A DNA stretch of 64,000 nt, taken from positions 868,001 to 932,000 of the forward strand of contig NZ_JAFBCR010000001.1 of NCBI RefSeq assembly GCF_016907795.1. The letters are read 5' to 3'. The DNA is from Kocuria palustris. Lineage in GTDB: Bacteria; Actinomycetota; Actinomycetes; Actinomycetales; Micrococcaceae. Numbering within the stretch: position 1 is the stretch's first letter; every line of letters starts with the position of its first letter. A program made the translations under genes and the position numbers. Under the pieces are notes generated by a model. The model did not search any database. It was not told the origin of the DNA and saw nothing but the letters and a program-made list of their open reading frames with translations. Positions 48,460-58,311 of this stretch are shown in pieces.

Positions 48460-49809
48460 GTGGTCCCTGCCCCACCCGCCGACGGCGTCGCCGCGGAGCT
48501 GGCGGCCGTCGAGGTGCTGCGCGGCTCCGGTCTGCGTCGGGCCCTGGACTCCGTGCTGGCCGCCCACGGACTGGCGCTCGGGCGGCGTCGGCTGTCCACG
48601 AGCGCAGAGGCCAGGCCGTGGCGGCGGATCGGGCTGCATCACCGGCCGGGGGCCGGAGTCACCGGCGTCTACGCGCTGCGGCTGCGCCACGACCCTCCGG
48701 ACGGGAGCTCATGGCCCGGCAGGCTGCCCTCGCAGGAGCCCGACGAGGTCGTCGCGTGCCTGTCGACCGGGGCCATGCCGGCGCTGCCGAAGTCGGGCTC
48801 GGACTCCTCCTGGGGCGACCCCGGCCCCGTCGCGGTGGAGGCCGAAGGCTGCGCCCTGATCGGGTGGCTGTGGCCCGAGGACCCCTGGCTGCCGGGGCTT
48901 CGCAGCTCCACATCTCTGCTGGATCCGAGCCTGGGACTGGGCCTGCCGGATCCAGAGGCGCTGTCTCCGGCGCCGCTGTCCTATCGCCCCACCCGGCGCG
49001 CCGTGCTGCGCCTGGACGCCGACGGACTCAACGACCCCGCCGCTTGGCTCAAGGTCGTGCGGCCTGCCCGTCAGCACGAGCTCGTGCAGCGCCACCTCAG
49101 CCTCTGGGAGGCGGGCGTCCCGGTGCCCCAGCCCCTGGCGGTCTCCGGCGACGGCGGCGTGCTGCTGGCGCACGTTCCGGGGCACCCCGCCTCGCGGAAG
49201 CGACACGACCACCCGGAATCGCCGCTGCAGGCGGAGCATCTGCTCGCCCTGCTGGACCGGCTTCCGTGCTCGGTCATGGACCTGGCCCGGCGTCCGTCGT
49301 GGACGGATCGCGTCCTGGACTACGCGCGCTCAGCTGCGGCCTCCCTGCCGGGATCGGCCGAGGAGGTGCTCGCCCACGCGGAGGCGGTGGATGCCGCGCG
49401 GTGCGCTTGCGAGGACGCTGACCTGGTCCCGAGCCACGGTGACTTCCACGCCGGCAACGTCATGGTGGGGCCCCGAGTGCTGGAGCCGTCCCTGGGGCCG
49501 ATCACGGGCCTGCTGGATCTCGATTCCGTGGGTCCGGGTCGGCTGGACGATGACCTGGCCTGCTATCTGGCGCACCGCTGCGCGCAGCTGGGCGACCCCC
49601 GGGACGACCGCGCTCCCCTCTCCGCGCCGTCGATCGCGCCGGTGCTCGAGACCTTCGACGGCATCGTGGATCCCGCGTCCCTGCGCGTGCGCGTCAGCGG
49701 CGTCCTGCTCTCCCTGGTCTCCTCGGCCGCCCGTCGGGGAGGTCAGGAGGCCGCGGCGCGGCGCCTGCAGCAGTCCCGGCAGGCGCTGCGCGCCGCGCAG
49801 GAGGTCTGA
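48460..49809 (+). CDS. APH-like phosphotransferase family protein
   Basis: A 449-residue protein with a kinase-like fold in its C-terminal two thirds. Seen: AAWLKVVRPARQHEL near residue 192 (ATP-binding Lys), the catalytic loop SHGDFHAGNVMV near 325 and the metal-binding LLDLDSVGPGRLDDDLA near 350. The N-terminal 185 residues are a separate, unrecognised domain. APH-family kinases phosphorylate small molecules such as choline, homoserine, sugars or aminoglycosides; the acceptor is unknown and resistance is not implied. Start GTG 48460 follows GAGGGGAG. Confidence 0.82.
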   Translation: MVPAPPADGVAAELAAVEVLRGSGLRRALDSVLAAHGLALGRRRLSTSAEARPWRRIGLHHRPGAGVTGVYALRLRHDPPDGSSWPGRLPSQEPDEVVACLSTGAMPALPKSGSDSSWGDPGPVAVEAEGCALIGWLWPEDPWLPGLRSSTSLLDPSLGLGLPDPEALSPAPLSYRPTRRAVLRLDADGLNDPAAWLKVVRPARQHELVQRHLSLWEAGVPVPQPLAVSGDGGVLLAHVPGHPASRKRHDHPESPLQAEHLLALLDRLPCSVMDLARRPSWTDRVLDYARSAAASLPGSAEEVLAHAEAVDAARCACEDADLVPSHGDFHAGNVMVGPRVLEPSLGPITGLLDLDSVGPGRLDDDLACYLAHRCAQLGDPRDDRAPLSAPSIAPVLETFDGIVDPASLRVRVSGVLLSLVSSAARRGGQEAAARRLQQSRQALRAAQEV

Positions 49810-49815
49810 GCCGCC

Positions 49816-50916
49816 TCAGACCGCGTGGCGACCGCGCGAGACCGGCGGATCGGCCGGCTGCGGCAGTGCCCACAACAGCGGCACCGAGACGGTGGCCCGG
49901 TGGATGACCAGGGCCAGGACGACGGTCGCCGTCGTCAGCACGACAGGGCCCGCCCAGAGCATCAGCGTGGACACAGGCTCAGGCCAGCTCACGCGCATCA
50001 TCGCACCGAGCACCAGCTGCAGGATCAGCGGGTGCAGCACGTAGATCGGCAGGCTCTGCGCCCCGGTCCGACGCGCCCAGCCCATGCCGCGGCGGCCGTC
50101 GAGAAGATGCAGCAGCCACAGTCCGGCGGGAATGCCCAGCAGCGGGGGCACGGCGGCCGTGAAGTGCTCCAGGACGGGGACGTCGCGCGTGGGCATCCAC
50201 AGCAGCAGCGAGACCGCGAAGGCGGCGCACCAGCCGAGGCCCTGCCACGGCGAGATCCTGGGCACGCGAGCGCGAATGGCGGTGCTGCCCCAGGCCCCGG
50301 CCAGGAAGAACAGCCAGTGCTTGGGGACCTCGTTGCTGCCCCAGGAGACCTTGTCCAGCAGCCCCGGCACGAAGATCACGTAGAGCACCAGCGCCACCAG
50401 GACCACGGCAAGGCGAGGGCGGGGCCCCACCACGGCCTGCAGGCTGTAGTAGACCGCCAGGGCCATCAGGAACCAGAGGTAGGAGTCGAAGCTCAGCGTC
50501 TCGTGGAGCCACTCCCCGAGCTTCTCACCGGGGCTCAGCCCGGGGGTGACGGCGCCGATCAGCGGGTACACCGCAGCGAACACGACCGTCCACACCGCGA
50601 ACAGCCACAGCATGTTCAGCGGGCGTCGGCGCCAGTACTGCGTGCCGTACTTCTCGAGCGAGCGCACGACGAAGAAGCCCGCCACGAGCATGAACACCGG
50701 CATGCGCCACAGACCGAGCAGGATGTTGAGGTCATTCCACAGCCAGTGGGCCTCCCAGCCGTAGTCCTGCTGCAGCCCGTAGGCATGCCCGAGCACCACC
50801 AGCACGATCGCGGTCCCCTTGACCGTATCGATCCACCGCTGCCGCCCCGGCCCGGCCGTGGATCCCTCCGTCGTCCCGCTGTCCGCCGCCGCGGCGGCCG
50901 TGGTGCTGCGTGCCAT
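49816..50916 (-). CDS. Membrane acyltransferase family 3 protein
   Basis: A 366-residue integral membrane protein with about ten hydrophobic segments. The catalytic His is in VVLGHAYGL near residue 45, with RMPVFMLVAGFF and PIYVLHPLILQLVLGAMM as further family hallmarks. Acyltransferase-3 proteins O-acetylate or succinylate surface polysaccharides, or modify small molecules, from cytoplasmic acyl-CoA. The C-terminus is short and basic. Start ATG 50916 follows AGGGGG at short spacing; an in-frame ATG further upstream (51057) has no better site. It converges on the phosphotransferase gene with 6 bp between stops. Confidence 0.87.
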   Translation of the reverse strand: MARSTTAAAAADSGTTEGSTAGPGRQRWIDTVKGTAIVLVVLGHAYGLQQDYGWEAHWLWNDLNILLGLWRMPVFMLVAGFFVVRSLEKYGTQYWRRRPLNMLWLFAVWTVVFAAVYPLIGAVTPGLSPGEKLGEWLHETLSFDSYLWFLMALAVYYSLQAVVGPRPRLAVVLVALVLYVIFVPGLLDKVSWGSNEVPKHWLFFLAGAWGSTAIRARVPRISPWQGLGWCAAFAVSLLLWMPTRDVPVLEHFTAAVPPLLGIPAGLWLLHLLDGRRGMGWARRTGAQSLPIYVLHPLILQLVLGAMMRVSWPEPVSTLMLWAGPVVLTTATVVLALVIHRATVSVPLLWALPQPADPPVSRGRHAV

Positions 50917-51081
50917 GCATCCCCCTGAAGCTGTCGACTGCTCGCCCCCGCGCGCAGTCCGGCCGATCTGCCATGATGCGCCCCCGGTCGCACCCGAGAG
51001 CACCAGGCTCGCCCGGCTGTCCCCCGCAGTGGCGCGGACGCATGCGCCTGCAGGCATCTGCCGCCGGCGCAGAGCCCGTGC

Positions 51082-52056
51082 TCAGCCGATGGCGCAGGCC
51101 ACCGAGCACAGGCCGCGCTCGCGCAGCTGACCGGCCAGCGCGCTCGAGGCCCCAGCACCCCGGTCAGCGCCGGGATCCCGGGGCAGCGCGACGAGGGTGG
51201 GCCCGGATCCGGAGACCATGGCCCGGGCACCCAGCTGCTCGAGCTCGACGAGGCGATGCTGCAGCTGCGGGGACATCTGCAGCGCAGGGCCCTGCAGGTC
51301 GTTGGCCACGGCTTCGGCCCCCGCGGCCGGTTCCCCCTCGGCCAGGGCGCGCAGCAGCTGCGCGGGCACCTCGAGTTCGGACGGGGCAGGCACCGGCAGG
51401 ACGCCGTCGGCGCGCATGAGGTCCAGCGTCGCAAAGACCTCCGGCGTGGACAGCGCACCGGTATCGGCCACCAGCACCCCGTGCCACGGAGCGCGCACCG
51501 GCACGGCGCGCAGCTCGGTGCCGGTGCCGGTTCCGACGGCCGCTCCCCCCGTCATGGCGAACGGGACGTCGGCGCCCAGGCCCGCCCCGATCTCCAGTAG
51601 CCGGTCGTGGGCGATCGCGTGGCCGGTCTCGCGCTCGACGAGCCGCGCGGCCGCGCTCAGCGCCGCCGCGGCATCGGCGGAGCCGCCGCCCATGCCGCCG
51701 GCCACCGGCACGGCCTTGGCGATGCGCAGCACGAGCCCGCCGGACAGGGCGGGCGCCTCGGCCAGCACGGCCTGTGCCGCGCGCACCGCCAGATTGCGCT
51801 CATCCAGCGGCACGAGACCGCGATCGAACGCGCCGACGGCCTCCTGCTGAGCCACCAGGGAGCCTGCGACCACCTGCAGCTGGCAGTCCACCGCCCCGGC
51901 AGGGCGCTGAGGGTCCAGCTCGAGCTGCACGGTCTCGAGCTGATCCACGGCGGCGTACAGGCTGGCCACCGGGTGATAGCCGTCGGCGCGCGGCGGGCCC
52001 ACCCGGAAGCAGAGATTGACCTTGCCTGGGGCCGTGGCCTGGACCGGGACGCTCAC
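51082..52056 (-). CDS. ispE: 4-diphosphocytidyl-2-C-methyl-D-erythritol kinase
   Basis: A 324-residue GHMP kinase, the fourth enzyme of the MEP isoprenoid pathway. Seen: [23 protein letters not shown] at the N-terminus (its Lys and Asn are conserved), the phosphate loop [17 protein letters not shown] near residue 105 and [10 protein letters not shown] near 290. GTG 52056 overlaps the rsmA stop (GTGA), so it is coupled to rsmA as in most actinobacteria. The position in rsmA-ispE is itself good evidence for the assignment. Confidence 0.94.
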   Translation of the reverse strand: MSVPVQATAPGKVNLCFRVGPPRADGYHPVASLYAAVDQLETVQLELDPQRPAGAVDCQLQVVAGSLVAQQEAVGAFDRGLVPLDERNLAVRAAQAVLAEAPALSGGLVLRIAKAVPVAGGMGGGSADAAAALSAAARLVERETGHAIAHDRLLEIGAGLGADVPFAMTGGAAVGTGTGTELRAVPVRAPWHGVLVADTGALSTPEVFATLDLMRADGVLPVPAPSELEVPAQLLRALAEGEPAAGAEAVANDLQGPALQMSPQLQHRLVELEQLGARAMVSGSGPTLVALPRDPGADRGAGASSALAGQLRERGLCSVACAIG

Positions 52057-53042
52057 AGCGACTCCTTCGAGCTGCGCGGCCCGCCGATGATGCCGCGGGC
52101 GGCACCGGCTGCGGCGATGCGCGCGAAGCCCAGCACGTCGAGCTTCTCGCCGCGCTCGGACGGGGCGATCCCCGCCTCGACCAGGATCTCCTCGGCGAGC
52201 GCTCCGGATCCTGCCCATCCCGACAGCGCGGCGCGCAGGGTCTTGCGGCGCTGGGCGAAGGCGGCATCCACCACGGCGAAGACGGCGTCGCGCTCGGCGG
52301 CCTCCCCCGCCGCTCCGGTCAGGCCCAGGGCCTCGGCTGCACCGATGCGCGCCAGCGGCTCGGCGCGGCGGCGGAAGCGCACCAGCCCCGAGCTGATCCG
52401 CGGCGCCGGCCAGAAGACCTGGGTGCCGATCACCCCGGCCTTGACCACCTCGGCGTGCCAGGACGCCTTGACCGAGGGGACCCCGTAGACCTTGGAGCCG
52501 GGGCGGGCCGCCAGGCGGTCGGCGACCTCGTCCTGGACCATAACCAGCCCCTGGCGGATCGAGGGGAAGCGGGCGAGCAGGTTCAGCAGGACCGGCACGG
52601 CCACGTTGTACGGCAGGTTGGCCACGAGCGCCTGCGGCTGCCGCGGCAGAGAGTCGACCTGCAGGGCATCGGCCAGCACGACCTCGAGGCGCTCGACGGA
52701 CTCCGGGCGGAAGCGGGCGACGGTGTGCGGCAGCCGCTCGGCCAGGGGCGGATCGATCTCCACCGCGACCACGTGCTGCGCGGCATCCAGCAGCCCTAGC
52801 GTCAGCGAGCCGAGACCCGGGCCGACCTCCAGGACGGTGTCGACGGGGCCGTCGTCGTGGCCGGCGTCCAGCCGCGCGGCGGCGACGATCCGGCGGATCG
52901 TGTTCGGGTCGATCACGAAGTTCTGCCCCAGGGTCTTGGTGGGGCGGATGCCGGCGGCCTCGGCCAGCTCCCGGATCTCGGCGGGGCCGAGCAGCGGGAG
53001 GACGGCGGGTTCCGGGGCATCAGGGCTCTGCACGTCCGACAT
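52053..53042 (-). CDS. rsmA: 16S rRNA (A1518/A1519-N6) dimethyltransferase
   Basis: A 329-residue methyltransferase (KsgA) modifying two adjacent adenines of helix 45. Seen: [18 protein letters not shown] near residue 36, the SAM-binding [14 protein letters not shown] near 72 and the catalytic [15 protein letters not shown] near 142. The N-terminal 20 residues and C-terminal tail are variable. ATG 53042 is the most likely start, 18 bp after the tatD stop, but no strong ribosome site precedes it, so coupling with tatD is likely. Confidence 0.93.
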   Translation of the reverse strand: MSDVQSPDAPEPAVLPLLGPAEIRELAEAAGIRPTKTLGQNFVIDPNTIRRIVAAARLDAGHDDGPVDTVLEVGPGLGSLTLGLLDAAQHVVAVEIDPPLAERLPHTVARFRPESVERLEVVLADALQVDSLPRQPQALVANLPYNVAVPVLLNLLARFPSIRQGLVMVQDEVADRLAARPGSKVYGVPSVKASWHAEVVKAGVIGTQVFWPAPRISSGLVRFRRRAEPLARIGAAEALGLTGAAGEAAERDAVFAVVDAAFAQRRKTLRAALSGWAGSGALAEEILVEAGIAPSERGEKLDVLGFARIAAAGAARGIIGGPRSSKESL

Positions 53043-53059
53043 GCTATCGGCCGAGCGGC

Positions 53060-54064
53060 TCAGTGCTCGCCGTAGACCTCGCGCGAGGTGCGATCCACCC
53101 GCTCGCACAGCTGCTCGAGGGGCGTCTCGAGATGCTCGGCGATCCAGCGCGCCGTCTGCACCGCCAGGTACGACGCGTTCGGCCGACCGCGGTAGGGGTG
53201 CGGGGTGAGGAACGGGGCGTCGGTCTCGACCATGACCAGCTCGGGCCGAGCTTCCCGCAGCCCCGCCTGGACACCGTGGGAGTTCTTGAAGGTCACCGTG
53301 CCCGCGAAGGACATGTACCAGCCGTGCTCGTTGCAGATCCGGGCCAGCTCGGCATCGCCGGAGAAGCAGTGGAAGACCGTGCGCTCCGGGGCGCCCTCCT
53401 CGAGCAGGATCCGCACGACGTCGTCGTGGGCGTCGCGGTCGTGGATCTGCATGGCCAGCCCGTGCTCCTTGGCCAGGCGGATGTGCTCGCGGAAGGACTC
53501 GTGCTGCAGCTCGTGGTGGTCCTTGCCGGTGCGGAAGTAGTCCAGCCCGGTCTCTCCGATGGCCCGCGTGCGCTCATGCCCGGCGAGCTCGTCCAGCACC
53601 GACAGGGCGTCCTGGAGCTCGCCCTTCTGCGCCAGCCCGGGAGCGTCGTTGGGGTGGATCGCCACGGCGGCCAGGATCCGCTCGTCCGCTTCGGCGGCCT
53701 CCACCGCCCAGCGCGACGACGGGAGGTCGCAGCCGACCTGCACGATCCCCCGGATGCCGAGGTCCTCGGCGACGTCCAGGGCATCCGGGATGCCGATGTG
53801 CACCCGGCCGTCCTGGATGTCGATGTGCGTGTGGTTGTCCACGATGGGCACGGGCAGCGGCTCGGGGGCCTCGGGGAAGCTCAGGTCGCGCTTGTGCCCG
53901 GACTCCGCCGACTCGCCCCGGCGACGCGTGCCCGGCCCCGAGGCCTCGTCCTCGGGCAGCTCGTAGTGCTCGGGCCGGTAGGCCTCCGGGGTCTGCCCGG
54001 GGACGGTCGCGGGGCGCTGGGCGGGATCCGGCCACAGCGTCTGGTTCAGGCGGGAGGTTCTCAT
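53060..54064 (-). CDS. tatD: TatD-family metal-dependent hydrolase
   Basis: A 334-residue TIM-barrel deoxyribonuclease of the TatD/YcfH type. Metal and active-site segments are [37 protein letters not shown] and [18 protein letters not shown]. The first 73 residues (Pro/Glu/Arg-rich) precede the barrel and are longer than in typical members. It lies upstream of rsmA and ispE in the same direction, a common actinobacterial order. Nuclease activity is known for the family; the cellular role is not settled. Confidence 0.92.
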   Translation of the reverse strand: MRTSRLNQTLWPDPAQRPATVPGQTPEAYRPEHYELPEDEASGPGTRRRGESAESGHKRDLSFPEAPEPLPVPIVDNHTHIDIQDGRVHIGIPDALDVAEDLGIRGIVQVGCDLPSSRWAVEAAEADERILAAVAIHPNDAPGLAQKGELQDALSVLDELAGHERTRAIGETGLDYFRTGKDHHELQHESFREHIRLAKEHGLAMQIHDRDAHDDVVRILLEEGAPERTVFHCFSGDAELARICNEHGWYMSFAGTVTFKNSHGVQAGLREARPELVMVETDAPFLTPHPYRGRPNASYLAVQTARWIAEHLETPLEQLCERVDRTSREVYGEH

Positions 54065-54176
54065 CCCGTCCAGGCTAGCCCGCCGCCCCGACGCCTATCG
54101 GCCCCACAGCGCACCCACCGGTCCGATGGCCCGGTCATCTCCGAGGGCTCCGGGCGGCGAGTGATGGCGGTGCGCG

Positions 54177-55109
54177 TCAGGACCGAGCGGCGAGCACCGC
54201 CTCGTAGAGATCCCGCCTCGAGACTCCGTGCGCGGCGGCGATCTGACCGGCGGCGTCCTTGAGCCGGGTCCCGCGTGCGACCTCCTGCTCCACCAGTCCC
54301 ACCAGATCCGCAGCCTCCTCAGGCTCGGCTGCCGGAGCTCCCTGGACCACCACGACGATCTCCCCGCGCAGACCGTCCTCGCGGATCCGCTCGTGCAGCT
54401 CGCCCAGGCTCCCGCGCAGGACCTCCTCGTAGACCTTGGTCAGCTCGCGGGCGATGGCCGCAGGACGCTCCGGGCCGAAGGCCTCGGCCATCGCCTCGAT
54501 CATCGCCGCGATCCGGTGCGGGGCCTCATAGAAGACCATCGTGCGCTTCTCCCCGGCCAGCTCCGCCAGATGCGCGGAACGGGCCCCGGGCTTGCGCGGC
54601 AGGAAGCCCTCGAAGGCGAAGCGGTCACTGGGCAGCCCCGAGACCGCGAGCGCCGTGAGCACGGCCGACGGACCCGGCAGCGACGTGACCGGCAGGTCCT
54701 GGGCAGCGGCGGCGGCCGCGACCCGGTAGCCGGGATCGGAGACGGTCGGCATGCCTGCGTCGGAGACCACCACGACCATCGAGCCGCTGCGCACCTCGTC
54801 GAGCAGCTGCTGGGAGCTGGACTCCTCGTTGTGCTCGTGATGAGCCACCAGCCGTCCCGTGATCTCGATCCCCAGTCCCGAGGCCAGACGACGGGTGCGG
54901 CGCGTGTCCTCCGCAGCGACGACGTCGGCGATGGACAGGGCGGCCTTCAGCCGGTCGGAGGCATCGCCCAGGTTGCCGATCGGGGTGGCGGCCAGGACCA
55001 GGCAGCCGCCCTGGGGCAGCCCCGCGATCCGAGCGGAGTCGTGGCGGTCAGCGGGGGCGTTGCGATCGGTGCTCACCGGACCACTGTAGATCCCGGGGCT
55101 CACGGGCAT
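54177..55109 (-). CDS. rsmI: 16S rRNA (cytidine1402-2'-O)-methyltransferase
   Basis: A 310-residue SAM enzyme of the tetrapyrrole-methylase fold. Seen: LVLAATPIGNLGDASDR near residue 37, AAEDTRRTRRL, VVSDAGMPTVSDPGYRV, LPGPSAVLTALAVSGLP and FLPRKPGARS, all diagnostic of RsmI. ATG 55109 is preceded by AGGGGAAG at good spacing, so I prefer it to GTG 55076, although its N-terminal 30 residues are not conserved. It is divergent from the mannosyltransferase gene, 14 bp away, so the two promoters must overlap the start regions. Confidence 0.93.
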   Translation of the reverse strand: MPVSPGIYSGPVSTDRNAPADRHDSARIAGLPQGGCLVLAATPIGNLGDASDRLKAALSIADVVAAEDTRRTRRLASGLGIEITGRLVAHHEHNEESSSQQLLDEVRSGSMVVVVSDAGMPTVSDPGYRVAAAAAAQDLPVTSLPGPSAVLTALAVSGLPSDRFAFEGFLPRKPGARSAHLAELAGEKRTMVFYEAPHRIAAMIEAMAEAFGPERPAAIARELTKVYEEVLRGSLGELHERIREDGLRGEIVVVVQGAPAAEPEEAADLVGLVEQEVARGTRLKDAAGQIAAAHGVSRRDLYEAVLAARS

Positions 55110-55123
55110 TCGCTTCCCCTAGC

Positions 55124-56758
55124 ATGATCTCCGTGTCCCCCTCGCACTCAGCGCCGCCGCCGGCCCGTCCTCCCACGACCTCGATGGCCGTCCTCGACTC
55201 GGCCGCCTGGACTCCGCGCCGGTCCGCGCCCACGGAGGCCGAGCTGCGTGAACGGCTTCTGCCGCGCACGCCGCTGAGCCTGTCCCGGCTGTGGCTGCTG
55301 CCGCTGCTGAGCATCCTGCTGGGGGCCTTCCTGCGCTTCTGGCACCTGGGACAGCCGCAGGACATCGCCTTCGACGAGACCTACTACGTCAAGGACTCCT
55401 GGGCGATCATGCTCTCGGGCTACGAGCGCGAGTGGCCCGACGACGCCGATGCCGGCTTCGCCGCCGGAACCCCTCCCGAGCCGCTGGAGGCGCCCTCCTA
55501 TGCGGTGCATCCGCCGCTGGGCAAGATCCTGATCGGGCTGGGCATGCGTCTCTTCGGCGCCGGCGATGCCTTCGGCTGGCGCTTCTCCTCCGCCGTGGCG
55601 GGGACGCTGATGATCGTGCTGGTGGTGATCGCCGCCGCCCTGCTGTTCCGCTCCCCCATCGTCTCGGCCATCGCCGGGCTGGCGCTGTCCGTCGACGGGC
55701 TGCACATCGCCCATTCGCGCCTGGCCCTGCTGGATATCTTCCTGGCGCTGTTCGTCCTGCTGGCCTTCGTGCTGCTGCTGCTCGACCGCCAGGACGCCCG
55801 AAAGCGCCTGGCCCGACGGATGAGCGCCCGGAGCGTCCGCTGGGGCCTCGGGCTCGGCGTGCGCTGGTGGCGGATCGCCGCCGGCGTCTCCTGCGGGCTC
55901 GCCGTGGCCGTGAAGTGGAACGCCCTCTACTTCGTGGCCGCCCTGGGCCTGCTCACGGTGATCTGGGACCTCACGGCACGGCGCGCCGCTGGTGTGAGGC
56001 TCTGGCTGCCGTCGGGGCTGCTGCGCGACGGCATCCCGGCCTTCCTGTCCATGATCCCCGTGGCGCTGGCGGTGTACCTGGCCACCTGGACGGGCTGGTT
56101 CCGCTCCACCGGCGGCTACCGCAGGCAGTGGGCCGCCGAGCACCCCGACGACGGCCCGCAGTGGCTTCCGGCCCCGCTGCGCTCGCTGTGGGAGTACCAC
56201 GTCTCCGCCTACGACTTCCATCAGGGGCTCTCCTCCGAGCACACCTACATGTCCCAGCCGTGGGACTGGATGTTCCTGGGCCGGCCGACGTCGTACTTCT
56301 ACGAGTCCCTGGGCCAGGGCCAGTCCGGCTGCGAGGCCGCCAAGTGCTCGCAGCAGATCTTCAACCAGGGCAACCCCGGGATCTGGTGGGCGGGCCTCAT
56401 CGCTCTCGTCGTGGCCGTCGTGGTCGTGGCGGTGCGCCGCGACTGGCGCATGGCGAGCCTGCTGAGCCTGATCGCGGTCGGGTGGCTGCCGTGGCTGATG
56501 TACCCGGAGCGCACCAAGTTCTTCTTCTACGCCCTGCCCTACCTGCCGTTCCTGGTCCTCGTCCTGGCCGGAGTGGCCGGGCTGCTGCTGCCGGGGCCGC
56601 ACACACGGCCGTGGCCGGCGCGGATCGGCTGGATCGTGGTGGGCCTGTGGCTGTGCGCGGTGCTGGCTCTGGCCGTGTTCTTCTGGCCCCTGTGGAGCGC
56701 CCAGGTCCTGCCCTACGACCACTGGCGGGCCCGCATGTGGTTCGACAATTGGATCTGA
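55124..56758 (+). CDS. Dolichyl-phosphate-mannose--protein mannosyltransferase (PMT family)
   Basis: A 544-residue membrane GT-C enzyme that O-mannosylates secreted proteins using polyprenyl-phosphomannose. Seen: about eleven hydrophobic segments; the DE pair in IAFDETYYVKDSWAIM near residue 83; HPPLGKILIGLG near 126; HIAHSRLALLDIF; and a large extracytoplasmic loop with YEFH-like AYDFHQGLSSEHTYMSQPW. Conserved next to rsmI in actinobacteria. Start ATG 55124 is only 14 bp from the divergent rsmI start and has no ribosome site, so the message may be leaderless or start at a downstream GTG (55133) or ATG (55184). Confidence 0.9.
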   Translation: MISVSPSHSAPPPARPPTTSMAVLDSAAWTPRRSAPTEAELRERLLPRTPLSLSRLWLLPLLSILLGAFLRFWHLGQPQDIAFDETYYVKDSWAIMLSGYEREWPDDADAGFAAGTPPEPLEAPSYAVHPPLGKILIGLGMRLFGAGDAFGWRFSSAVAGTLMIVLVVIAAALLFRSPIVSAIAGLALSVDGLHIAHSRLALLDIFLALFVLLAFVLLLLDRQDARKRLARRMSARSVRWGLGLGVRWWRIAAGVSCGLAVAVKWNALYFVAALGLLTVIWDLTARRAAGVRLWLPSGLLRDGIPAFLSMIPVALAVYLATWTGWFRSTGGYRRQWAAEHPDDGPQWLPAPLRSLWEYHVSAYDFHQGLSSEHTYMSQPWDWMFLGRPTSYFYESLGQGQSGCEAAKCSQQIFNQGNPGIWWAGLIALVVAVVVVAVRRDWRMASLLSLIAVGWLPWLMYPERTKFFFYALPYLPFLVLVLAGVAGLLLPGPHTRPWPARIGWIVVGLWLCAVLALAVFFWPLWSAQVLPYDHWRARMWFDNWI

Positions 56759-56771
56759 GCGGAGGAGGACG

Positions 56772-56808
56772 GAGCCCCGCAGGTGCGCTGTGCGCTCCTG
56801 CGGGACTC
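56772..56808. terminator. Bidirectional terminator hairpin
   Basis: CCCGCAGG (56776-56783) pairs with CCTGCGGG (56797-56804), extended by GAG/CTC across one mismatch. It lies between the convergent mannosyltransferase and TIGR01906 genes. Confidence 0.65.
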
Positions 56809-56830
56809 CTCGTCTGCCGGGTCTGCTGGA

Positions 56831-57838
56831 TCAAGCCCGACGACGCCCGGGCCGACCCGAACGGGCCCGCTGCGCCAGGACTGCGGCCAGCACCGAGCCG
56901 CACACGGTGATCACGGCGATCGTCCCCGCCGCGTCCATCCAGAACTGCGTGGGGTAGAGCCGGATCAGGGTGTCGGCGTTCGAGAACGTCCAGGTGCCAT
57001 CGGAGAAGAACAGGGAGTGGAACCCCGCGAAGAACTGCTGCCAGCCCAGTGCCGCCCCCACCGCCAGAGCTGCGGCGGCGATCACGGTCAGCCAGCCGCC
57101 CACGGCCACGGAGGTGAGCAGGCCGTCGCGGTCGCGGCGGCGCAGCAGGCCCAGCACGAGTGCCGCCAGGACGACCACGGCCCCCGCCCACAGGCCGATC
57201 TGCAGGACCCACTTCACGTCGGTCATGTGGGAGACCTCCTCCGGCGTGAACCATGGCCGCCCGGACGAGGTGCGCACCTCCCCCAGGAACGGCCCCGGGG
57301 CCCAGTTGAGGACGTAGTCCATGCCGTGGGAGCCCAGGATCATGCGGTCCTCGGCCTGGAACCCGTAGGGATCCTCGGGGAAGCCCGGGCGGTGGTACTC
57401 GATCCACAGGAACAGCGGCGTGGCCACCAGGCGGATGCTCACCACCAGCAGCGACAGCGGCACCGCCAGTGCCACGAGCACGCGGGTCAGCACCCCCAGT
57501 GCGCCCAGTCGCCCGCCCTGCTCCTCCGCTCGACGGGAGCCGCCCGAACGGGCCTCGGGCGCATGCGCCGTGCTGCCGAGGCCCGGAGACTCCGGCTCCG
57601 ATCGATCATGTGTGCGGGGCTGCTCGGCGGAGTGCGGGGAGACGTTCTGCCGACCAGCATCGCTCCAGGGCTCGACGGGCCCGCTCGTCGAGCCGTCCGC
57701 CGCGCGTGAAGCGTCAGGCCACCCGGAGGAGGCCAGCTGCTCGGAACTGCTCTGCGCGGAGACCGCCGGGCCCAGGTGGGCCCACTGCGCTCCGGAGGTC
57801 AGCGGCTGCTGGGGGCGAGCCGGACGCGACCGGCTCAC
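56831..57838 (-). CDS. TIGR01906 (DUF1461) family membrane protein
   Basis: A 335-residue protein: a disordered Ser/Glu/Pro-rich N-terminus (1-105), then four hydrophobic segments (about 113-140, 203-224, 235-260 and 300-325) with an extracytoplasmic loop containing FWIEYHRPGFPEDPYGF-like FLWIEYHRPGFPEDPYGF. That loop and ADTLIRLYPTQFW are family hallmarks. Function unknown. The GTG start at 57838 overlaps the Trm112-like stop (GTGA), so the two are coupled. Confidence 0.85.
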   Translation of the reverse strand: MSRSRPARPQQPLTSGAQWAHLGPAVSAQSSSEQLASSGWPDASRAADGSTSGPVEPWSDAGRQNVSPHSAEQPRTHDRSEPESPGLGSTAHAPEARSGGSRRAEEQGGRLGALGVLTRVLVALAVPLSLLVVSIRLVATPLFLWIEYHRPGFPEDPYGFQAEDRMILGSHGMDYVLNWAPGPFLGEVRTSSGRPWFTPEEVSHMTDVKWVLQIGLWAGAVVVLAALVLGLLRRRDRDGLLTSVAVGGWLTVIAAAALAVGAALGWQQFFAGFHSLFFSDGTWTFSNADTLIRLYPTQFWMDAAGTIAVITVCGSVLAAVLAQRARSGRPGRRRA

Positions 57839-58215
57839 CGGGGCCCTCGGTCCGCCATCGCCTGAGCGGGCAGCAGATGCGGGATGCCGTCGGTGATCTC
57901 GTAGACGGGGTGGATCCCCTCCAGGTGCGGAAGCTCGCTCATGAGGTGATGCTCGTCGAGGGGCAGCAGCCGACCGCGGGTCAGCGGGCAGCGCAGGATC
58001 TCGAGCAGGTCCGGGGAGAGCTCGGAGATCCCTCGCCCGCGGTGGCGGGCGCGCTCGATCGACTCCTGAGCAGCGGAATCCTGCACCCATGGGAGCCGTC
58101 CCGTGCTCGGACGGCTGGTGGAGCCGGATGCGGGGAGATCCGACTCGGAGGTCCCGTCAGGGGACGAGCCTTCTGCGGGTCGAGACGACGGATCGGAGCC
58201 AGGAGCGCTGGTCAT
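57835..58215 (-). CDS. Trm112/UPF0434-like protein without zinc cysteines
   Basis: A 126-residue protein with a disordered first half (1-60) and a Trm112-like C-terminal half: LSPDLLEILRCPLTRGRLLPL near 67-87 and YEITDGIPHLLPAQA near 105-119. Typical members bind zinc through four cysteines or act as methyltransferase partners; only one Cys is present here, so zinc binding is unlikely. It may be a small methyltransferase activator. It is coupled to the TIGR01906 gene. The start is uncertain because the N-terminus is low-complexity. Confidence 0.75.
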   Translation of the reverse strand: MTSAPGSDPSSRPAEGSSPDGTSESDLPASGSTSRPSTGRLPWVQDSAAQESIERARHRGRGISELSPDLLEILRCPLTRGRLLPLDEHHLMSELPHLEGIHPVYEITDGIPHLLPAQAMADRGPR

Positions 58216-58311
58216 GTGCGGAGGCCTTCGGCTGGGGGGACCATGGTCGAGGCGACCTCATCGAGGGGCGCCGTGGGCCATTGTAGGGGCAGGTCAGGCC
58301 CCGAGTCGGGC

